Origin: CAZRUA01 sp964603125
GTDB lineage: Bacteria > Bacteroidota > Bacteroidia > B-17B0 > Aurantibacillaceae
Assembly: GCA_964603125.1 (NCBI GenBank)
Contig: CAZRUA010000002.1
Span: forward strand, 1 to 64,000
DNA: 64,000 bases
Reading direction: 5' to 3'
In this document: positions 54,699 to 62,000 of the stretch, one piece after another
Layout: each line of letters opens with the position of its first letter
How positions within the stretch are numbered: position 1 is the first letter of the stretch
Position numbers and translations under genes: made by a program
Notes under the pieces: generated by a model
Seen by the model: only the letters and a program-made list of their open reading frames with translations
What the model was told of the DNA's origin: nothing
Database searches by the model: none

Positions 54699-54854
54699 AT
54701 GCTACGTACATTCCAACCATCGCAAAAGAAAAGAAGAAACAAACACGGTTTCCGTGAAAGAATGGCATCTGCAAATGGTCGCCGTGTTCTTGCAGCACGT
54801 CGCGCAAGAGGTCGCAAAAAATTAACAGTTTCTGACGAAAGAACTCACAAATAG
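54699..54854 (+). CDS. rpmH: 50S ribosomal protein L34
   Basis: A 51-residue, very basic protein that reads MLRTFQPSQKKRRNKHGFR at the start and has RMASANGRRVLAARRARGRK in the middle, the L34 signature. It belongs to the large ribosomal subunit. It is short and therefore easily missed; the frame is closed by TAG at 54852-54854. A promoter lies at 54613-54643 and a terminator at 54883-54908. In many bacteria rpmH sits beside rnpA and dnaA near the origin; here neither is present, and it is a single gene between an amidohydrolase and rocD. Confidence 0.97.
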   Translation: MLRTFQPSQKKRRNKHGFRERMASANGRRVLAARRARGRKKLTVSDERTHK

Positions 54855-54882
54855 TATTTACTGTTTGTTTTAATATTTAATT

Positions 54883-54908
54883 AAGCCACGTTATGCGTGG
54901 CTTTTTTT
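54883..54908 (+). terminator. Terminator of rpmH
   Basis: An 8-bp stem AAGCCACG / CGTGGCTT with a 5-base loop and a run of seven T, 28 bases after the rpmH stop. Confidence 0.88.
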
Positions 54909-54913
54909 GTGGC

Positions 54914-54944
54914 TTTGCCATTAGCCCTTTTTATCGTATTTTTG
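54914..54944 (+). promoter_or_regulatory. Promoter of rocD
   Basis: TTTG, exactly 19 bases, TATTTTTG: both boxes match the Bacteroidota consensus TTTG-N19-TAnnTTTG in full. The -7 box ends 16 bases before the ATG at 54961. Confidence 0.75.
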
Positions 54945-54960
54945 TATAAAATCATTTCAC

Positions 54961-56196
54961 ATGCTTACTATGTCAACTACCACAAGTCGCTCACAACAAT
55001 TAATTGAGTTAGAAGAAAAACACGGAGCTCATAACTACCATCCATTACCAGTTGTATTGGATAAAGGGGAAGGTGTTTTTGTATGGGATGTTGAAGGTAA
55101 ACGTTACTATGATTTTCTTTCGGCATACAGTGCGGTTAATCAAGGACATTGCCATCCAAAAATTACAAATGCATTAATTGAGCAAGCAGGTAAATTAGCA
55201 CTTACTTCTCGTGCTTTTCATAATTCAAGCCTAGGTGAATATGAGAAGTTTATAACTGAGTATTTTGGTTATGATAAGGTATTGCCGATGAACTCGGGTG
55301 CTGAAGGTGTTGAAACAGCTTTAAAATTGGCTCGTAAATGGGGTTATGAAAAAAAAGGTATTCCAGCTAATGAGGCTGTAATTATTACTTGTCATAGTAA
55401 TTTCCATGGTCGTACTATAAATATTATTTCGTTTAGTTCGGATAACGATTCAACAAAGAATTTTGGTCCGTTTACTCCAGGTTACCAAAGTATTCCTTAC
55501 AATGATACAAAGGCATTAGAAGCTGCATTACAAAATAAAAATGTGTGTGCTTTTATGGTTGAGCCTATTCAAGGCGAAGCTGGTGTTATGGTTCCAGATG
55601 AAGGGTATTTAAAAACATGTTTTGATATTTGTAAAAAGAACAATGTTTTATTCATAGCAGATGAAATTCAAACAGGTATTGCCCGCACGGGTCGTTTGTT
55701 AGCTTGCGATTGGGAAGGTGTTCACGCAGATATTTTAATTTTAGGTAAAGCATTATCTGGAGGTGTTTATCCAGTATCAGCAGTATTATGTAATGATGAT
55801 ATCATGATGTGCATTAAACCGGGTCAGCATGGCAGCACCTATGGTGGAAATCCATTGGCTTGTAAAGTAGCTATTGCTGCTTTGGAAGTGGTGCGTGATG
55901 AAAAGTTGGCTGAGCGTGCTAATTATATGGGTGAAATTTTACGCCGTGAGTTACGCGAGGTAAAAAGCGATATGCTAACTACTGTTCGTGGTAAAGGATT
56001 ATTAAACGCTATCGTTATTAAAGAAAAAAATGGTAAAACCGCTTGGGATGTTTGTTTAAAACTAGCCGAAAATGGTTTATTAGCAAAGCCTACACATGGC
56101 GATATCATTCGTTTTGCCCCTCCATTAGTAATTAGTGAGGAACAAATTTTAGAGTGCGCTAAAATTATTAAGGATACTTTGCTTTCGTTTGAGTAA
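54961..56196 (+). CDS. rocD: Ornithine--oxo-acid aminotransferase
   Basis: A 411-residue class III PLP aminotransferase. It moves the delta-amino group of ornithine to 2-oxoglutarate, giving glutamate-5-semialdehyde and linking arginine and proline metabolism. Seen: NSGAEGVETALKLARKW (phosphate loop), FHGRTINIISFSSD, FIADEIQTGIARTGRLL with the cofactor Asp, ILGKALSGGVYP with the PLP lysine, and GSTYGGNPLACKVAI. These match ornithine aminotransferases more than acetylornithine enzymes. Two ATGs (54961 and 54970) are possible starts; the promoter at 54914-54944 permits both, and the second would give a longer leader. Three bases separate it from the next small gene. Confidence 0.93.
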   Translation: MLTMSTTTSRSQQLIELEEKHGAHNYHPLPVVLDKGEGVFVWDVEGKRYYDFLSAYSAVNQGHCHPKITNALIEQAGKLALTSRAFHNSSLGEYEKFITEYFGYDKVLPMNSGAEGVETALKLARKWGYEKKGIPANEAVIITCHSNFHGRTINIISFSSDNDSTKNFGPFTPGYQSIPYNDTKALEAALQNKNVCAFMVEPIQGEAGVMVPDEGYLKTCFDICKKNNVLFIADEIQTGIARTGRLLACDWEGVHADILILGKALSGGVYPVSAVLCNDDIMMCIKPGQHGSTYGGNPLACKVAIAALEVVRDEKLAERANYMGEILRRELREVKSDMLTTVRGKGLLNAIVIKEKNGKTAWDVCLKLAENGLLAKPTHGDIIRFAPPLVISEEQILECAKIIKDTLLSFE

Positions 56197-56198
56197 AA

Positions 56199-56639
56199 AT
56201 GAAGAGTGAACTAAAACTTGGTATACTGATATATCAAACGGTTTTTGCTCTAATAGGAACTCTACTATTATTTATTTCACTTTTTTCATTGGAATTCATA
56301 CCTGTTTGTATTATTGGTATTGGGTTCAATATCGTTGTATTAGTTAGTTGCTATATATTTTATAAGAAAAACGAATACAATTTATTTTTAGTTTGCCAGT
56401 ATGTTCAAGTTCTTGGAATAGCTGCTTTTGGAGTGTCGTTTTATTTACATCCATGTTTATTTTTTGGCCCATATATACATATTAGTAAAGAAATAAACAT
56501 TGGAATTACAGCAACGCTTCCGCAATATTCTTTTTTAATGGATAATAGATTAAAGGATATAATGCTGACGATAAATTTATCTCCAGTAATAATAATCTAC
56601 ATGTTAGAGAAGCATTTCAAAACTCAAAAAAACTCGTAG
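56199..56639 (+). CDS. Small membrane protein downstream of rocD
   Basis: A 146-residue protein with four hydrophobic helices (about residues 8-27, 30-52, 62-82, 118-136). Not recognised. It begins 3 bases after the rocD stop and so is probably read from the same message. No motif ties it to ornithine metabolism. Codon use and base composition resemble the neighbours. A repeat-rich gap follows. Confidence 0.65.
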   Translation: MKSELKLGILIYQTVFALIGTLLLFISLFSLEFIPVCIIGIGFNIVVLVSCYIFYKKNEYNLFLVCQYVQVLGIAAFGVSFYLHPCLFFGPYIHISKEINIGITATLPQYSFLMDNRLKDIMLTINLSPVIIIYMLEKHFKTQKNS

Positions 56640-56641
56640 TT

Positions 56642-56663
56642 GTCACTTCAAGCGAACTAGACT
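56642..56663 (+). repeat. Possible decayed flanking repeat (GTCACTTC-type)
   Basis: GTCACTTCAAGCGAACTAGA resembles the start of a short repeat found between genes in Bacteroidota (GTCACTTCGAG...), in a decayed form. It lies just after the stop at 56639. The family assignment is from memory and not checked. Confidence 0.3.
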
Positions 56664-56675
56664 ATGTTTCAGTTT

Positions 56676-56737
56676 CGTCATTGCGAGGAACGAAGCAATC
56701 TTATTTTCTTGAGATTGCTTCGTTCCTCGCAATGACG
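56676..56737. repeat. Perfect 26-bp inverted repeat (GTCATTGCGAGG family)
   Basis: Arms 56676-56701 and 56712-56737 are perfect reverse complements (26 bases each), separated by a 10-base loop. The arm contains GTCATTGCGAGGAACGAAGC, a sequence of the mobile intergenic repeats seen in many unrelated bacteria. It lies between the ends of the small membrane gene (56639) and obg (56853), which converge here, so the hairpin could also act as a two-way transcript end. No gene or transposase is associated. Confidence 0.85.
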
Positions 56738-56773
56738 GTAATTCCTTTAATTTTTAAATTAAGAAAAAACTCT

Positions 56774-56797
56774 TAGTTCTAGTGTAGTCGAGAACTA
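56774..56797. repeat. Short inverted repeat with GTGTAGTCGAGAAC motif
   Basis: TAGTTCT and AGAACTA enclose a 10-base loop (AGTGTAGTCG). The unit resembles part of another Bacteroidota intergenic repeat (TTCGAGTGTAGTCGAGAACT) with one change. It completes a composite repeat island at 56640-56800. Confidence 0.45.
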
Positions 56798-56852
56798 TAC
56801 TTATTACGAAAGTTAAATGTATTAGCGTTTAATGATAAAAGCTCAGTAAACA

Positions 56853-57860
56853 CTACTCATTCAAAGTATTCCAAAGCAGATCTTTCAATTTCATCAAATC
56901 TTTTTGGGTGTGTGATGAAAAGAACAAATAAGGAATTTTTGCCTTACCTTTTAGTTTGCTATTAATTTCTTTGCTTAACATTTCTTCCAATTCATCATCA
57001 ACTAAATCTGATTTAGAAATGGCCAAAACGCGTTTTTTATCAAGTAATTCGGGGTTATATTTTTTAAGTTCTTTTAAAAGCACTTTGTATTCGGCAACAA
57101 TATCATCTGAGTCGGCTCCAACTAAAAACAATAATGTTGAATTTCGTTCAATATGACGTAAAAAGCGTAAACCTAGGCCTTTTCCTTCGCTGGCTCCTTC
57201 TATTATTCCAGGTATATCAGCCATTACAAAGCTCTTGTAATCACGATAGTTCACAATTCCTAAGTTTGGAACCAATGTAGTAAAAGGGTAGTTGGCAATT
57301 TCGGGTTTTGCTGCTGATAATACAGATAATAAGGTTGATTTACCTGCATTAGGGAAGCCAACTAAACCAACATTGGCCAAAACTTTTAATTCTAGTATTT
57401 TCCACTCATCTAATCCATCTTCTCCTGGTTGAGCAAAGCGAGGAGTTTGCATGGTTGATGTTTTAAAATGGGCATTACCCAGTCCTCCACGACCACCTTT
57501 TACAATAATATACTCTTCGCCATCTTCCGTTATTTCGCACAATACTTCGCCTGTTTCAGCATCTTTAGCAATTGTTCCTAACGGAACATCTAAAATTTCA
57601 TCTGCTCCTTCTTTTCCACTTCTTAATGCACTGCCACCGTTCTCTCCTGCAGCAGCAATAACGTGCTTTCGGTATTTTAAGTGCAATAAAGTCCACATTT
57701 GCTTATTACCTCTTAAAATAATATGTCCACCGCGTCCGCCATTTCCACCGTCAGGACCTCCAAATGCAGTTAACTTATCTCTATGCAAATGTATTGAGCC
57801 TGAACCACCTTTACCGCTACGGCAACATATTTTAACGTAATCAACAAAGTTTGTTTCCAT
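56853..57860 (-). CDS. obg: Obg/CgtA GTPase
   Basis: A 335-residue GTPase needed for 50S ribosome assembly and stress control. N-terminal Gly-rich Obg fold (about 1-157, GKGGSGSIHLHRDK, GPDGGNGGRGGH), then the G domain: G1 GFPNAGKST, FTTLVPNLG (switch I), G3 DIPGIIEGASEGKGLG, G4 SKSD, G5 FFSSHT. The C-terminal OCT domain is absent, as is usual in Bacteroidota. ATG at 57860. Minus strand; a box TAACTTTG at 57885-57892 could be its -7 element. It follows the PorP-like gene by 61 bases. Confidence 0.97.
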   Translation of the reverse strand: METNFVDYVKICCRSGKGGSGSIHLHRDKLTAFGGPDGGNGGRGGHIILRGNKQMWTLLHLKYRKHVIAAAGENGGSALRSGKEGADEILDVPLGTIAKDAETGEVLCEITEDGEEYIIVKGGRGGLGNAHFKTSTMQTPRFAQPGEDGLDEWKILELKVLANVGLVGFPNAGKSTLLSVLSAAKPEIANYPFTTLVPNLGIVNYRDYKSFVMADIPGIIEGASEGKGLGLRFLRHIERNSTLLFLVGADSDDIVAEYKVLLKELKKYNPELLDKKRVLAISKSDLVDDELEEMLSKEINSKLKGKAKIPYLFFSSHTQKDLMKLKDLLWNTLNE

Positions 57861-57884
57861 GGTAAATCAATGAATTTTAGGCTG

Positions 57885-57892
57885 CAAAGTTA
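57885..57892 (-). promoter_or_regulatory. -7 box (TAACTTTG) of obg
   Basis: Exact TAnnTTTG match on the minus strand, 24 bases before the ATG at 57860. No -33 box at the normal distance. Confidence 0.4.
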
Positions 57893-57921
57893 ATAAAACT
57901 CTTTGCTTTAGCGACTTTTAA

Positions 57922-58878
57922 CTATAATAAATATGGGTAATGCTTTTTTATAAAGCCTTTTTGAGCATGGCGGTGCGCTGCTGCTGGGTCGTAGAAATTA
58001 TAAACTAACTTAATTTCGTGGGTTCCAGCACTAGCTGTTCTTAGGCGATTTATATTGTAATCATAACTATAGCTAACTTGAAACATTTCTTTAAAAGTAT
58101 AACCAACTTGCCCTACAATTGCTGTTTTAAAACGAATTGCAGCTCCAACAAACACTGCACCTTTAATGTGCATGCGTGTATTATAATCTAGCAAAATTGG
58201 CAAACCACTTACATAGCTAGCTATTAAGCTATTTTCCCATAAATAGTCAGGGTTTTCGTTGTAGTTGTAACCTACACTAAAATTGTAATGTGGAACTGTA
58301 GTATAAATGGCTTTTTTAGCTTCATCTAATTTGTAAAATTCATAATTACCGCCAGTTACGTTGTTCATGGCCGCGCCAACATAAAATTTATCATTGTAGT
58401 AAAGTAATCCAAAAGCCATGTTAAAGAGTTTATCTTTATCTGTAATAGTATTGTCAACAGCTCTATCTTGTCCAAAACGTGTAGTTATTTTTGATCCAAT
58501 ATAATTTTGAACATTGTAATTACCAGTTAATCCAATAGAAAGTTTGGTGTCTTTAAATTTTAAATGAAAGGCGTAGGATAATGCATAAGTTGTAAATTGC
58601 GACGGGCCTAAAGCATCTCTGAAAATAAAGCCAGCAACGCCCATTTTATCTTTGTAAACAGAGGCGTTTACACTTAAGCCCATTGTAGTTGGTGCACCTT
58701 CAAAGCCAACCCATTGGTTACGGTAGTTCATTCTAACATCCAAAGTTCTTCGTGTACCAGCAACTGCAGGATTTAGCATTAAAGCATTACTGCGATACTG
58801 AGTAAAAAAAGGATACTGTTGAGCTTTCATTTGAAATACTCCACAAACCAAAACAATGTATAAAATGAGCTTACGCAT
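57922..58878 (-). CDS. PorP/SprF family type IX secretion outer-membrane protein
   Basis: A 318-residue outer-membrane barrel of the PorP/SprF family. Signal peptide about 1-19 (KAQ end). The opening QQYPFFTQYRSNALMLNPAVAG followed by LDVRMNYRNQWVGFEGAPTTMGLSVN is the diagnostic segment; FQVSYSYDYNINRLRTASAGTHEIKLVYNF closes the barrel. SprF-type members help export or anchor T9SS cargo with type B C-terminal domains, which fits the two type B adhesins in this window, although it is not next to them. Minus strand, single gene. An exact -7 box lies 6 bases before the ATG. Confidence 0.93.
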   Translation of the reverse strand: MRKLILYIVLVCGVFQMKAQQYPFFTQYRSNALMLNPAVAGTRRTLDVRMNYRNQWVGFEGAPTTMGLSVNASVYKDKMGVAGFIFRDALGPSQFTTYALSYAFHLKFKDTKLSIGLTGNYNVQNYIGSKITTRFGQDRAVDNTITDKDKLFNMAFGLLYYNDKFYVGAAMNNVTGGNYEFYKLDEAKKAIYTTVPHYNFSVGYNYNENPDYLWENSLIASYVSGLPILLDYNTRMHIKGAVFVGAAIRFKTAIVGQVGYTFKEMFQVSYSYDYNINRLRTASAGTHEIKLVYNFYDPAAAHRHAQKGFIKKHYPYLL

Positions 58879-58884
58879 GGATTA

Positions 58885-58914
58885 CAAATATAATCTTTTT
58901 CCTTAAAACTCAAG
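58885..58914 (-). promoter_or_regulatory. Promoter of the PorP/SprF gene with box beside the start
   Basis: CTTG, 18 bases, TATATTTG (exact -7). The -7 box is followed by 6 bases and the ATG at 58878, so the transcript would begin at or within about three bases of the start codon. Confidence 0.5.
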
Positions 58915-59049
58915 TTTTGGGAGCTTATTGTGGCTTTGCGCAAATAATACCCAAAATGGTACGATTAATAAATTACTTGGCTCAGTTTATCAAACGCCCC
59001 CAATGTTGCCTAACTCTATATGCACCTTTGTAGTGTAAATTAACTTATC

Positions 59050-62000
59050 ATGTTTTCAAACAAAAAATCAATTGCACTTAAAGCTATAATAGTGGCTTTT
59101 TTGGCTGTATTCAGTCAATCTTGTTTTCAATCAAAACCAAAAATAATTGATGTAAACCCAGCTTTTGGGGCTTACATTGCAGGTTATACTTCTGGAATGG
59201 TGACACGTAAAACAACAATAAAGGTGGTTTTGGTGAACTCACCAATAAAAAGAAAAGAGCTTATACAAGATTCGGTAGTTAGTGTAAACACTTCGTTCGC
59301 TGGTACAGAAGCACCCGCAAAAAATATAGAGCCAGCTATTGTATTGCCCGATTCGACCTTGCTAGAGGATATTTTTGAATTTGAACCCGAAATTAAGGGC
59401 AGGGCTGTTTGGATTGATGATAGAACAATTGAGTTTATTCCAAATGAAGTATTACCAAGTAAAGCATTTTATTCGGTTGATTTTAATTTAAAGCAAGTTG
59501 ATCCAAGTGTAAAATCCGAATTCAAACATTTTAAATTTCAGTTTTCAACCTACGAACAAAATTTATTTGTGAATACCAATTTTGGTTTGCAAAGTTATGA
59601 TGAGTTTAATATTGAGTGGCAAAGCTTCAGAGGTGAGGTTACCTTATCCGATTACGAAGATACTTCTTTGCTTAAAAAAACAATAACAGCTAATTGCAAT
59701 GGTAAAAACTTAAATGTACAATGGGATTACTCTTACAACAATAATAGCTATAATTTCACTATTGATAGTATAAAACGAACAGAGAATCCGGGCGCTTTAA
59801 CCATTGCATGGAATGGAGATGCTATTCATGCCGCGCAAAAAGGCTCACAAATGATTGCTGTTCCTGCATTGGGAGATTTTAATGTTACATCGGCCAATGT
59901 TGAGGAGGAAGCGAATCAAAGTGTACAAATAAATTTTTCGGATCCAATATTGGTAAATCAAAATTTCAATGGAATTATAAGTATTGATGGGGTAGATAAA
60001 CTCACCTATAGTGTTGATAAGAATACTGTGAATGTTTATTTGCCAAAGCGTATTGTAGGTGTAAAGGAATTGAAAGTAACAACAGGGGTTAAAAATTTTA
60101 GAGGTTTTAAAATGAATAAGGCTTATAATCAAACTTTAGTTTTTAATGAACCAAAGCCTCAAATTCATATTGTTGGAAAAGGAAATATTTTGCCAAAGTC
60201 TCAAGGCTTAATTTTTCCATTTGAAGCAATAAGCCTTAATGCAGTTGATGTGCGGGTAATTAAGATTTACGGAAACAATGTGCATCAATTTTTGCAAATC
60301 AATAATTTTGATGAAACGGATGGTTTAACGCGTGTGGGGAAAATTATTGCTGAGAAAAAAATAAAATTAGATTACGACAAAAAGAAAAATCTAAAGGAAT
60401 GGAATACACATATTATTGATTTAGCGAAATTGATTAAACCTGAAGAAGGTGCAATTTATAGAGTAAGCATTAAGTTTGAAAAGGAATATGCTTTATGCGA
60501 TTGTGATACTAGTGCTGATGAAAATAATAATGACGGAGAATATTATGAATATAATTCTAGTAATTATGACCCAAATTGGAGCGAAGAAGATTGGTGGGGA
60601 TACGGTTTCGGTGGATATGAAGATTATGACTATTATGATGAAAAATACAATGTTTGCGATAGAAGTTACTATTATGGAAAAGCGCAAAGCCGCAACATTA
60701 TTGCATCTGACTTAGGGCTGATTTACAAATTGGATGAAAACAAAACCAGTCATGCCTTCATAAGTAATTTAATTACTGCACAACCAATTGCGGGAGCTAA
60801 GGTGGAATATTTTGATTACGTTAAGCAAATTATTGCTAGCGGAACAACAGATGCCAATGGAATGTTAGATGTTAAGTTAAGCCGCAAACCTTTTTTAATG
60901 GTAGCAAAAAAAGATAATCAAGTTGGTTACTTAAAGTTACGAGATGGTTATAGTAATTCGTTAAGCAAATTTGATATTGAAGGGGAATATGTTGAAAAAG
61001 GTGTGAAAGGATTTTTATATGCTGAACGTGGCGTTTGGCGACCAGGTGATTCCATCTATGTTAATTTTATTTTGGAGGATAAATTAAAAACATTGCCTAA
61101 AAATTATCCTGTAAAGTTTGAATTGCAAAGCCCTAGTGGTACAGTAATTTATCAAACAACTAAATCTACCAATGTTAATGGAACTTATGATTTTAGAACA
61201 GCAACAGGCATTGATGCCGAAACAGGTAATTATCTGGCAATAGCGCGCGTTGGGAATAGGGATTATACTCAGCGCATCAAAGTTGAGACAATTAAACCAA
61301 ATCGTTTAAAAATTTATTTCGATTTTAAAGATAATTTCCTTACCGAATCAAAAGTAGATAGTGGAGCTAAACTAAGTGTGAAGTGGTTGCATGGCGCGGT
61401 AGCAAAAAATCTAAAAGCGCAGGTAGATGTTAAATTGAGTCAAACTGAAACTAAGTTTGATAAGTATCCATCGTATATCTTTGATTCGCCTTTAAGAACG
61501 TATTACACGGATGCTTCCGTTATATTTGACGGAAACCTAAATGAAAAAGGTGAAGCAGAAATTCCAACTAATTTATCAGTGGGTACCGCTGCGCCAGGTA
61601 TGTTACGTGCAACCTATATTACCAAAGTGTTTGAAGATGGTGGTGATTTTAGTATTGATAGAAATACAATTAAGTATTCGCCTTATAAAAACTATGTAGG
61701 ACTAGATGCTCCGCACTCAAAAAATTATGATTATAGTTTGGAAACAGGAAACACGCATCAGTTTGATTTAGTTTGTTTAAATCAAAACGGAGCTTTAAAT
61801 GATAAAGTAGAATTAAATGTTAAGGTATATAAGCTTGGTTGGCAATGGTGGTACGAAAAAGGTGACGAAGAACTTTCGGCTTACTTATCTCGTTCAAGTG
61901 CCTTGGTTGTTAAGGATACTATACTAAACACCACAAAGGGAAGAGCTAAGTTTAATTTTCGTGTAAACTATCCTGAGTATGGAAGATATTTAATGGTTGC

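Noticed and set aside
54568..54807. Minus-strand open frame of 79 residues over the rpmH region
   Set aside because: The plus strand encodes ribosomal protein L34 with a full signature, promoter and terminator.
57451..57840. Plus-strand open frame of 129 Pro/Ser-rich residues
   Set aside because: Mirror of the Gly-rich Obg fold on the minus strand.
60476..60715. Plus-strand open frame of 79 residues in another frame of the alpha-2-macroglobulin gene
   Set aside because: Met/Ile-rich frame arising from the acidic aromatic segment; the main frame continues with clear domains.
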